From positions 2,604,001 to 2,668,000 of the forward strand of contig NZ_LT906479.1 of NCBI RefSeq assembly GCF_900187015.1: a stretch of DNA of 64,000 nucleotides, in the 5' to 3' direction. Source of the stretch: Serratia ficaria (lineage in GTDB: Bacteria > Pseudomonadota > Gammaproteobacteria > Enterobacterales > Enterobacteriaceae). The notes beneath the pieces were generated by a model. That model was not told the DNA's origin and did not search any database. It saw only the letters and a list, made by a program, of their open reading frames with translations. Positions 1 through 8,500 of this stretch are shown piece by piece; within the stretch, counting starts at the first letter, position 1; the number at the start of each line of letters is the position of its first letter. The position numbers and the translations under genes are program-made.

Positions 1-1
1 C

Positions 2-286
2 ATCGGCCTGGACTTCTTCGACGCGTCGATCAACCGCATCGCCGCCTGGGTGATCGGCACCCGCAACGTGCGCAAGGCGCTGCTGCGGGCGCTGCTGGAG
101 CCGGTCGAGCTGCTGCGGCAGCGGGAGGCGGCGGGGGATTACACCGCGCGGCTGGCGCTGCTGGAAGAGCAGAAGTCGCTGCCGTGGCAGGCTATCTGGG
201 AAGGTTACTGCCTGCGTCACGACGTGCCCGTCGGGGCCGGCTGGCTGGAAGACGTCCGCCGTTACGAACAACTCAATCAACGCTAA
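2..286 (+). CDS. rhaA: L-rhamnose isomerase, C-terminal part (cut by window edge)
   Basis: The reading frame enters from the left edge and ends at 286, giving about 94 C-terminal residues that read as the tail of L-rhamnose isomerase (start [16 protein letters not shown], end EQLNQR). The enzyme converts L-rhamnose to L-rhamnulose in the cytoplasm. The catalytic part lies outside the window. The assignment is supported by rhaD starting 9 bases downstream and rhaM after it, the usual enterobacterial rhaBADM order. Confidence 0.93.
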   Translation: MGLDFFDASINRIAAWVIGTRNVRKALLRALLEPVELLRQREAAGDYTARLALLEEQKSLPWQAIWEGYCLRHDVPVGAGWLEDVRRYEQLNQR

Positions 287-295
287 GGGGGCAGC

Positions 296-1132
296 ATGCA
301 AGGTATTCTTTCTTCATGGTTTGTGCAGGGCATGGTGAAAGCCACCGCCGACATGTGGCTGAAGGGCTGGGATGAACGCAACGGCGGCAATATCAGCCTG
401 CGCTTGCTGGACGAAGAAGTGCGGCCGTATCAGGGCGATTTCACCCCGCAGCCGCGCCGGGTCGAGCTGAGCCAGCCGGCCGTCGAACTGGCCAACTGCT
501 GGTTTCTGGTCACCGGCTCGGGCAAGTTTTTCCGCAACGTGCAGCTCGATCCCGCCGACAGCCTGGCGCTGCTGCGGGTCAGCGAAGACGGCCACGCCTA
601 CAGCATTCACTGGGGCTTGAGCCACGGCGGTTTGCCGACCTCCGAGCTGGCGTCGCACTTCCAGTCGCACTGCGTGCGCAAAACGCTGACCGACGGCGCC
701 GATCGGGTGATCATGCACTGCCACGCCACCCATTTGATCGCCCTCAGCTACGTGCTGGAGTTGGACGCCGCCAGCTTTACCCGCCTGCTGTGGGAGGGCA
801 GCACCGAATGCCTGGTGGTGTTCCCGCACGGCGTCGGCATCGTGCCCTGGATGGTGCCCGGCACCGACGGCATCGGCGAGCAGACCGCGCGACAGATGCG
901 CAGCCACACGCTGGTGCTGTGGCCGTTCCACGGCATTTTCGCCAGCGGCCCGTCGCTGGACGACGCCTTCGGCCTGATCGACACCGCCGAGAAGTCGGCG
1001 CAGGTGCTGGTCAAGGTGCTGTCGATGGGCGGCATGCGGCAGACCATCAGCACGCCGCAGCTGATTGCGCTGGGGAAACGGTTTGAAGTGACGCCGTGGC
1101 AGGCGGCGCTGGACGCGGAACGAGCGTTATGA
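296..1132 (+). CDS. rhaD: Rhamnulose-1-phosphate aldolase
   Basis: This 278-residue class II aldolase cleaves L-rhamnulose 1-phosphate to dihydroxyacetone phosphate and L-lactaldehyde. The N-terminal [14 protein letters not shown] region is typical of the RhaD/FucA family. Zinc-binding histidines are visible in MHCHATHL near residue 140 and in a later His. The length matches RhaD (about 274). The ATG at 296 follows a purine-rich GGGGG ribosome site. The stop overlaps the rhaM start (ATGA), so the two are translationally coupled. Confidence 0.95.
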   Translation: MQGILSSWFVQGMVKATADMWLKGWDERNGGNISLRLLDEEVRPYQGDFTPQPRRVELSQPAVELANCWFLVTGSGKFFRNVQLDPADSLALLRVSEDGHAYSIHWGLSHGGLPTSELASHFQSHCVRKTLTDGADRVIMHCHATHLIALSYVLELDAASFTRLLWEGSTECLVVFPHGVGIVPWMVPGTDGIGEQTARQMRSHTLVLWPFHGIFASGPSLDDAFGLIDTAEKSAQVLVKVLSMGGMRQTISTPQLIALGKRFEVTPWQAALDAERAL

Positions 1133-1443
1133 TCCGCAAGGCCTTCGTGATGCCGGTGTACCCGCACGCGCACGCGGCGTATCGGCAGCGCCACGCCGCC
1201 ATCTGGCCGGAGCTGGCGCAAACCCTGAAGCAGCACGGCGCGCATCGCTACAGTATTTTTCTCGATGCGCGGCGTCATTTGCTGTTCGCGGTGGTGGAGA
1301 TCGAGTCCGAGGCGCGCTGGCAGGCGGTGGCCGACACCGACGTTTGCCGGCGCTGGTGGCTCTCGATGCGCGAGCTGATGCCCGGCAACCCCGACAACAG
1401 CCCGCTGAGCGAAACGCTGGAGCCGGTGTTTTATCTGGAATAA
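1129..1443 (+). CDS. rhaM: L-rhamnose mutarotase
   Basis: This 104-residue RhaM/YiiL protein interconverts the alpha and beta anomers of L-rhamnose. It starts [22 protein letters not shown] and ends [29 protein letters not shown], which fits the family. I chose the ATG at 1129, which overlaps the rhaD stop, over an upstream in-frame start at 1096 because the family begins at MIRKAFVM and the 1096 start would add eleven unrelated residues inside rhaD. It is the last gene of the rha operon and is followed by a hairpin. Confidence 0.94.
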   Translation: MIRKAFVMPVYPHAHAAYRQRHAAIWPELAQTLKQHGAHRYSIFLDARRHLLFAVVEIESEARWQAVADTDVCRRWWLSMRELMPGNPDNSPLSETLEPVFYLE

Positions 1444-1458
1444 CCCCGCCGAGCGGGG

Positions 1459-1460
<2 letters not shown>
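1442..1460. terminator. Convergent terminator between rhaM and the sigma-54 regulator
   Basis: An 8-bp inverted repeat AACCCCGC / GCGGGGTT with a 3-base loop sits between the two convergent genes and overlaps the stop codon of the minus-strand regulator. It has no strong U-run, so it may act mainly as a hairpin. Confidence 0.6.
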
Positions 1461-3414
<1,954 letters not shown>

Positions 3415-3448
3415 CTGGTTCTCCGGTACGAATTGGAATGTTCATTTT

Positions 3449-3475
3449 ATGGACATGCAAAGTTGACATGTCCAT
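3449..3475. promoter_or_regulatory. Inverted repeat, probable enhancer (UAS) for the sigma-54 activator
   Basis: A perfect 9-bp inverted repeat ATGGACATG / CATGTCCAT is separated by 9 bases. It is centred about 100 bases upstream of the predicted start site of the -24/-12 promoter, the usual place for an enhancer-binding-protein site. It also lies just upstream of the regulator's own start, so autoregulation is possible. A second weaker repeat, TGTG-N8-CACA, lies at 3502-3517. Confidence 0.6.
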
Positions 3476-3535
3476 TTTGTTTCCATTTTGTCGCCGCTAT
3501 TTGTGCAACGTCTCACAGAATCCCGGCCAGTGCCG

Positions 3536-3552
3536 TTGGCATCCGCCTTGCA
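3536..3552 (+). promoter_or_regulatory. Sigma-54 (-24/-12) promoter of the dehydrogenase operon
   Basis: The sequence reads TTGGCATCCGCCTTGCA. The GG (3538-3539) and GC (3550-3551) dinucleotides are separated by exactly 10 bases and sit in TTGGCAN and TTGCA contexts, matching the sigma-54 consensus. Transcription would start near 3563, leaving a leader of about 42 bases before the ATG at 3605. The divergent neighbour encodes a sigma-54 activator, which supports the call. Confidence 0.7.
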
Positions 3553-3604
3553 ATAGCTCCAGGGCGAACACCTATCAACGCCATAACCACCAACGGGAGA
3601 TCTT

Positions 3605-4624
3605 ATGAGTGAGCTAAGCAACAATGTACGCGTCGGGCTGATCGGCGCCGGCCGCATGGGCAGTTTTCACGCCGAGTCGCTGGCCTGGCGGGTACCGGGC
3701 GCCGTGCTGGCCGCGGTGGCCGACCCGATGCCCGGCGCCGCGCCGGATCTGGCGGCGCGGCTGGGCGTGGCCAAAGCCTACGGCGACCTGCAGAACCTGC
3801 TGGATGATCCTGAGATTGACGCGGTGGTCATCGCCGCCCCGGCGCGCACCCATGCGGAATGGGTGATCGCCGCCGCGCAGGCCGGCAAACACGTGTTCTG
3901 TGAAAAGCCGATGGCCATCACGCTGGAGGAGGCCGATCGGGCCATCGCCGCCGCCGAACGGGCGGGCGTGGTGTTGCAGGTCGGTTTTAACCGTCGGTTT
4001 GTCGGCGGCTTCGCCGCCGCGATCGCCGCGATCGAGAGCGGCGAGAACGGCGTGACGCAGTTATCCCGCTCGGTAACGCGCGATCCGCAGCTGCGCGACC
4101 CCACGCCGATCCCGCCGTGGACCATTTTCCTCGAAACGCTGATCCACGATTTCGATACGCTGCTGCATTTCAACCCCGGCAGCCGCCCGGTGGAGGTCTA
4201 CGCGCTGGCGGATGCGCTGGTGCGGCCGGACTTCAAGGCGCGCGGGCTGCTCGATACCGCGGTGGTGACGATCCGTTTCGATAACGGCGCCATCGCCACC
4301 GCCGAAGCCAGCTTCCAGGCGGTATACGGTTACGACGTGCGCGGCGAGGTGTTCGGCAGCAAGGGAATGCTGCAGGCCGGCAACATCAACCTCAACAACT
4401 GCGTGCGCTATCACGCCGGCGGCATCGCCATCGACACCTCGCGGCAGGACACCGACCTGTTGCGCGAGGCCTACGCGGCCGAGCTGGCGGCGTTCGCCCG
4501 TTGCATTAGGCAGGGCGAGCGGCCGCGCGCCACCGGGCAGGATGCGCGCAACGCGCTGGAAATTGCGCTGGCCTGCATCGAGTCGGTTCAACAGGGCAGC
4601 CCGGTGCGGCTGGGGGGGCGCTGA
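3605..4624 (+). CDS. Gfo/Idh/MocA-family NAD(P)-dependent sugar/inositol dehydrogenase
   Basis: A 339-residue oxidoreductase with an N-terminal Rossmann nucleotide-binding motif (VGLIGAGRMGSFHA) and the family signature HVFCEKPMA, which carries the catalytic lysine. This is followed by the alpha/beta substrate domain. It resembles inositol 2-dehydrogenase (IolG) and scyllo-inositol dehydrogenases, which oxidise a ring hydroxyl with NAD(P). The start has a GGGAG ribosome site. Its stop overlaps the start of the isomerase gene, giving a tight operon driven by the sigma-54 promoter. The exact substrate cannot be read from the sequence. Confidence 0.88.
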   Translation: MSELSNNVRVGLIGAGRMGSFHAESLAWRVPGAVLAAVADPMPGAAPDLAARLGVAKAYGDLQNLLDDPEIDAVVIAAPARTHAEWVIAAAQAGKHVFCEKPMAITLEEADRAIAAAERAGVVLQVGFNRRFVGGFAAAIAAIESGENGVTQLSRSVTRDPQLRDPTPIPPWTIFLETLIHDFDTLLHFNPGSRPVEVYALADALVRPDFKARGLLDTAVVTIRFDNGAIATAEASFQAVYGYDVRGEVFGSKGMLQAGNINLNNCVRYHAGGIAIDTSRQDTDLLREAYAAELAAFARCIRQGERPRATGQDARNALEIALACIESVQQGSPVRLGGR

Positions 4625-5403
4625 TGGCCGGTTATCAGCTCTCGGTGTGCGCCGAGATGGTGTTTCTCGAGCTGCCGTTCGTCGAACGGGTACAGCGCAT
4701 CGCCGAATTGGGATTTGGCGTTGAAATCTGGGGCTGGGCCGATAAGGACATCGATGCCCTGGCGGCTACCGGAGCGCGCTTCACCTCGATGACCGGCTAT
4801 CTCGGCGGCAACCTGACCGATGACGATCGGATCGCCGAACTGCTGCAGAGCGCGGAAGCCTCGCTGGCGGTGGCGCAGCGGCTGAACTGCCCCAACCTCA
4901 ACCTGCACGGCACCGGGCTGGACGGGAAGGGGGTGCCGGTGCGGCCGGTCGAACGGGTGAGCGGCGCAATGTGGCTGCAGGCGGCAGACACCCTGCGGCG
5001 GCTGGCGCAGTGGGGTGAACGCAGCGGGCGGGTGTTTACGCTGGAAAACCTCAACCTCGAGGTCGACCATCCGGGCACGCCGTTCGCCCGGGCCAGCGAT
5101 ACGCTGGCGTTGGTTGAAGCGGTCGGCAGCCCGGGGCTGAAGATGAATCTCGACCTGTACCATGCGCAAATTGGCGAAGGCAACCTGATCGCGCTGATGC
5201 GGCGCTGCGGCCCGGCGATCGGCGAGATCCAGGTGGCCGACGTGCCGGGGCGCCGCCAACCCGGCACCGGGGAAATCAACTACCGCGCCATCGCCCGCGC
5301 GCTGGCGGAGATGGACTACCGGGGCGTGGTGGCGCTGGAGGGCTGGGCCGCCGGCGACAGCACCGAAGCGCTGCGGCAGTTCCGCGAGCATTTCACCCTG
5401 TAA
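4624..5403 (+). CDS. TIM-barrel sugar isomerase, hydroxypyruvate isomerase-like
   Basis: A 259-residue AP-endonuclease-2/xylose-isomerase-like TIM barrel similar to hydroxypyruvate isomerase (Hyi/OtnI). Typical elements are the N-terminal SVCAEMVFLELPFVERVQRIAELGF and the metal-ligand glutamates in TLENLN and in GEIQVADVPGR. It starts at the ATG sharing bases with the upstream stop (coordinates touch at 4624). With the dehydrogenase it probably handles a keto-sugar or inositol-derived intermediate. The pathway remains inference. Confidence 0.82.
   Translation: MAGYQLSVCAEMVFLELPFVERVQRIAELGFGVEIWGWADKDIDALAATGARFTSMTGYLGGNLTDDDRIAELLQSAEASLAVAQRLNCPNLNLHGTGLDGKGVPVRPVERVSGAMWLQAADTLRRLAQWGERSGRVFTLENLNLEVDHPGTPFARASDTLALVEAVGSPGLKMNLDLYHAQIGEGNLIALMRRCGPAIGEIQVADVPGRRQPGTGEINYRAIARALAEMDYRGVVALEGWAAGDSTEALRQFREHFTL
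4924..4931 (+). other. KOPS octamer, plus strand
   Basis: GGGAAGGG matches the FtsK-orienting consensus GGGNAGGG and points toward dif. Confidence 0.6.
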
Positions 5404-5414
5404 GCCAGCGTGAC

Positions 5415-5438
5415 GCCGGGCATGCGCCTGTGCCCGGC
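5415..5438 (+). repeat. Intergenic hairpin between isomerase and binding-protein genes
   Basis: Inverted repeat GCCGGGCA / TGCCCGGC with an 8-base loop, without a T-run. Such hairpins often stabilise or partly terminate an operon transcript ahead of a gene for a periplasmic binding protein. Confidence 0.45.
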
Positions 5439-5475
5439 ATAACAATAACAACGTGATAACAAACGGGACATCGTT

Positions 5476-6396
5476 ATGAAAATCAAAACCCTACTGTGGA
5501 TAATGTTGAGTATCGCCATCAGCTTCGGCGCCGAGGCGAAGAGCTATCGCGTCGGGGTGGCGCTGGCTAATTTCGATCTTAACTTCGTCTCCATCCTGCG
5601 TACGCAAATGGCCGACGAACTGAAACAGCAGCAAATGGACGGCCAGTTTGTCGACGCCAAAGGCGACGTGGCGCTGCAGGTGCAGCAGGTGGAAGACTTC
5701 ATCAACCTCGGCGTCGACGCCATCATCCTCAACCCGGTGGATACCCAGGGCGTGCAGCCGATGATGGCGGCGGCCAAACGGGCCGACATTCCGCTGATCT
5801 TCGTTAACCGCAAGCCGGAGGTGAAGCTGGAGCAGGAGATGGCCTACGTCGGCTCCGACTCCGCGGTGGGCGGAGAAATGCAGATGGAGGCGCTGGCGAA
5901 GCGCATGAACTACCGCGGCAACGTGGCGATCCTGATGGGCGCGTTGTCCAACGAAGAGGCGCGCGAACGCACCCGGGCGGTGGAGGCGGTGATCGCCAAA
6001 TATAAGGACATGAAGGTGCTGGAGAAACAGAGCGCGCGCTGGCAACGCAACGAAGCGGTGGATGTGGTCTCCGGCTGGCTGCTCAACGGCAGCCCGATCG
6101 ACGCCATCGCCGCCAACAACGACGAAATGGCCATCGGCGCCATCATGGCGCTCAACCAGGCGAAGAATAAAAACATTTTGGTGGCCGGCATCGACGGCAC
6201 GCCGGACGGCCTGCAGTTTATCAAAAACGGCGGCATGGCGCTGACCATCTTCCAGGACGCCAAAGGACAGGCGATCGGCGCGGTTAAGGTAACCAAAGCG
6301 CTGTTGGACAAACAGCCGACCGAGCCTTACCTGTGGGTGCCGTATAAAACCATCACCCAGGCCAATTTGGCGCAGTTCGCCGCCGCCAGCCCTTAG
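5476..6396 (+). CDS. Periplasmic sugar-binding protein (RbsB/IbpA-like), orphan
   Basis: A 306-residue type I periplasmic binding protein. A signal peptide is visible (LLWIMLSIAISFGAEA, cleavage near residue 21), followed by the fold signature YRVGVALANFDLNFVSILRTQM. Ligand-binding region motifs such as AIILNPVDTQGVQP, ANNDEMAIGAIMALNQA and GIDGTPDGLQ are present. It would capture a sugar or cyclitol for an ABC importer. No permease or ATPase gene is adjacent, so it either uses a transporter encoded elsewhere or serves as a sensor. It is the third gene of the sigma-54 operon, 72 bases after the isomerase. Confidence 0.88.
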   Translation: MKIKTLLWIMLSIAISFGAEAKSYRVGVALANFDLNFVSILRTQMADELKQQQMDGQFVDAKGDVALQVQQVEDFINLGVDAIILNPVDTQGVQPMMAAAKRADIPLIFVNRKPEVKLEQEMAYVGSDSAVGGEMQMEALAKRMNYRGNVAILMGALSNEEARERTRAVEAVIAKYKDMKVLEKQSARWQRNEAVDVVSGWLLNGSPIDAIAANNDEMAIGAIMALNQAKNKNILVAGIDGTPDGLQFIKNGGMALTIFQDAKGQAIGAVKVTKALLDKQPTEPYLWVPYKTITQANLAQFAAASP

Positions 6397-6409
6397 CTAT
6401 GCCGCAACC

Positions 6410-6435
6410 AGCCCCGCCAGGCGGGGCTTTTCTTT
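6410..6435. terminator. Rho-independent terminator after the binding-protein gene
   Basis: Hairpin AGCCCCGC / GCGGGGCT with a 3-base loop, followed on the plus strand by TTTTCTTT. It separates two convergent binding-protein genes. Confidence 0.85.
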
Positions 6436-6439
6436 CGCC

Positions 6440-7363
6440 TCAGTCCCCCAGCCCCGGCGGATTGATTTCCGAATGCGCAATTTTCTCGTCGCTTTCGGCC
6501 CAGCGCTCCAGCACCTGCAGGTAGCTGCCGTTGGCGATGGCGCCGTTGAGCGAGGCCTGCACCGCCGCCGCCAGCCCATTGCCTTTCTTCAGCGTGACGG
6601 CGATGTTGGCGGTTTTCGGCCAGCCGCCCGGCACGATGCCCACCAGGCGGGTTTTGCCGGTCAGCTTGGCCTGGTAGGCGCCGGAAACGTTCGGCCCGAA
6701 GGTGGCGTCGGCGCGGCCGGACTGAATGGCCAGCGTGGACGCCGCTTTGTCGGTAACATACACCGGCTGCAGCGGCGCCAGGCCCTTGGCGCGGTTTTCT
6801 TTATCCCAGGCCAGCAGCACCGCCTCCTGGTTGGTGCCGGAGTCGACGATAATCTTCTTGCCGGCGATGTCCGGCGCCGAAGTTATCGCGGTGATTTTGC
6901 TGTCGCTTTTCACGTAGAAGCCCAGCGTATCCTGGCGGTAAGTGGCGAAATCGAACCTGGTTTTGCGCTCGTTGGTCACGGTGATGTTATAGATGGCCGC
7001 GTCGTACTTACCGGAACTCACCCCCAATGGCCAGTCCTCCCACGAGGTCGGCACCAGTTTGAGCTTCAGCCCCAGGCCATCGGCCACCAGCCGCGCAATG
7101 TCCGATTCGCTGCCGATCACCGTTTTGTTGTCGCGGGCGTAGAGCCCGAACGGCGGCCCGCTGCCTAGCAGCGAGATCGCCACCGTCAGCGTGCCGGGCT
7201 CGACAAATTTGAATCCGGCGGGGATCTTGGCGACGGCGTCGGCGTTTTTCACCGTATGGATGGGGGTTTCGTTCGCCACGATATCGACGCCCGGCGCGGC
7301 GTCAACCACGGCCGAAAAGCCCAACAGCGCCGCGATGATTGCCAGTTTTTTGCTATATATCAT
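6440..7363 (-). CDS. Amino-acid ABC transporter substrate-binding protein (SBP_bac_3), orphan
   Basis: A 307-residue family 3 solute-binding protein with a signal peptide (KKLAIIAALLGFSAVVDAA) and the amino-acid-binding fold (LTVAISLLGSGPPFGLYARDN, ESDIARLVADGLGLKLKLVP). I prefer the ATG at 7363, preceded by GAAGG about 11 bases upstream, over an in-frame ATG at 7381 in AT-rich sequence. No transporter subunits are adjacent, so the gene stands alone and convergent with another orphan binding protein. The ligand is unknown, likely a polar amino acid by family. Confidence 0.85.
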   Translation of the reverse strand: MIYSKKLAIIAALLGFSAVVDAAPGVDIVANETPIHTVKNADAVAKIPAGFKFVEPGTLTVAISLLGSGPPFGLYARDNKTVIGSESDIARLVADGLGLKLKLVPTSWEDWPLGVSSGKYDAAIYNITVTNERKTRFDFATYRQDTLGFYVKSDSKITAITSAPDIAGKKIIVDSGTNQEAVLLAWDKENRAKGLAPLQPVYVTDKAASTLAIQSGRADATFGPNVSGAYQAKLTGKTRLVGIVPGGWPKTANIAVTLKKGNGLAAAVQASLNGAIANGSYLQVLERWAESDEKIAHSEINPPGLGD

Positions 7364-7728
7364 TATGTTAATTACCTTCATTATTATATTGCGAGGCGGT
7401 CACTGCACTATCTCTGATGGGGGTAAGTCTGTGAACTAACAAAATTAAATAACTAATCTTGGAAAAAACATGATGAGCGGGAAAGGCAACGTCGGGGCTG
7501 GAGAAGAGGAAACGGAGGAGGGGAAAATGGTGCCTCAGTCGCCGGCATGCTCATTGGCACGGGCGCGTTGGCGCTGCCGCGCCACAGATCGATGCCGAGC
7601 TGGCCTTTCTGTGCACTCCTATAACGCCTGGGCGGGGATGTCTTAGAATCGTAATTTCATACTTATCATAAAATCCCTACCATGTTATTTATGTGAGCTA
7701 TTAAACCAATCTAATGGATGGATATAAT
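7364..7728. other. Gene-poor stretch before the toxin remnant
   Basis: About 365 bases with no frame I can support. It holds the upstream region of the amino-acid-binding protein (minus strand) and short broken frames around 7470-7640 that could be decayed coding sequence. Its right part turns AT-rich towards the toxin remnant, and TATAAT occurs at the end just before 7729. I see no clear hairpin or RNA gene. Confidence 0.4.
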
Positions 7729-7945
7729 ATGGCAAAAGAGGAAGGTTTAAGGGTTGTATTTTCGCCGGTTCAACTGGCAGCGGCAATGTCAGACAAAAAC
7801 GTCACTGAGGGGGAAACCTTAAGCAATCGCCTGTTTGGCGGGCTGGGGCTTGCAGGCGGAGTTGTCGAACCTTAGGGTTGTAATACGCTTTGAAGTCTTC
7901 CACGGCAAACCCTATTACATCCTCACTGCCTACCCCACTTTTTGA
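7729..7945 (+). pseudogene. Remnant of a polymorphic toxin (CDI/hemagglutinin-type) 3' end
   Basis: Two fragments in different frames. The first (7729-7875) encodes 48 residues ending in FSPVQLAAAMSDKNVTEGE and TLSNRLFGGLGLAGGVVEP. This resembles the segment before the C-terminal toxin domain in large hemagglutinin/CdiA-like proteins, where VQLAA and TLSNRLxGGL are recurrent. The second (7877-7945, shifted frame) encodes VVIRFEVFHGKPYYILTAYPTF and a stop, typical of the very end of such toxin domains. Most of the toxin domain is missing between them, so this looks like an internal deletion. An immunity-type gene follows 9 bases later. Confidence 0.6.
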
Positions 7946-7954
7946 GATCGCACC

Positions 7955-8272
7955 ATGAAAATAATGGGTAACTTTTCCGCACTCGAGCATCTGATACAAA
8001 TTTATTTCGGGCAGGATAGCTATGAAATCACTGGAGCAACGACCCTTTCAGGTTCAGGTGTCATGGACTTCTATCTTAAGGACAATCCTCCATCACAGAT
8101 CAATACGCTGATTGCAGATGTGGCTGAATTTGAAGCTGCATACCCTGATACGCTTGATGATGAGTTTATTTCGCGCTGGGGGAACGATGTTGTGCCGGAG
8201 CTATGGGGAACAACGACAAAGGATTTCTTGGAACGAATTCGGCTATTGGCAGCGCGCCGCCAACCCAGCTAG
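7955..8272 (+). CDS. Contact-dependent growth inhibition immunity protein (CdiI-like)
   Basis: A 105-residue acidic, soluble protein (MKIMGNFSALEHLIQIYFGQ, ending LERIRLLAARRQPS). It looks like the small CdiI family found directly after CdiA-type toxin genes. It has no signal peptide, as expected for a cytoplasmic immunity protein. The gene is less GC-rich than its neighbours and lies immediately after a degraded toxin tail, consistent with a transferred toxin-immunity module of which only the immunity gene survives. Function is inferred from family resemblance and position. Confidence 0.65.
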   Translation: MKIMGNFSALEHLIQIYFGQDSYEITGATTLSGSGVMDFYLKDNPPSQINTLIADVAEFEAAYPDTLDDEFISRWGNDVVPELWGTTTKDFLERIRLLAARRQPS

Positions 8273-8409
8273 CTGCGTACAGGAAAACTTCTTACGCAGT
8301 AAAGCATGCCCGGCTTTTATCCTGAGCATGGACATGAAACGAGCGCTTGCCGGGGTCGATACCGATGAGCGTAACGTTTTGCATTATGATCCCCTTCAGA
8401 AAGAAAAAC

Positions 8410-8438
8410 ACCCTGTCAGCGTACCGCTCACAGGGTGG
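8410..8438 (-). terminator. Second terminator downstream of gcd
   Basis: A long hairpin with outer arms CACCCTGT / ACAGGGTG, inner arms AGCG / CGCT and one mismatch. On the minus strand it is followed by TTTTTCTTTC, so it would stop transcripts that read through the first gcd terminator at 8456-8482. Confidence 0.7.
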
Positions 8439-8455
8439 GGGTGACCATATCATTA

Positions 8456-8482
8456 AGCCCCCATGGTGGCGACGGGGGCTTG
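8456..8482 (-). terminator. First terminator downstream of gcd
   Basis: Inverted repeat AAGCCCCC / GGGGGCTT, 8-bp arms with an 11-base loop, 19 bases past the gcd stop. Confidence 0.65.
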
Positions 8483-8500
8483 GCGATGGTAGCGCTAAGG

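Noticed and set aside
7802..7999. A 65-codon minus-strand frame across the toxin remnant
   Set aside because: It overlaps the remnant and immunity start on the opposite strand and has no ribosome site or family match.
8112..8444. A 110-codon plus-strand frame overlapping the immunity gene in another frame
   Set aside because: It lies mostly inside the CdiI-like gene and runs into the gcd terminator hairpin; no coding character.
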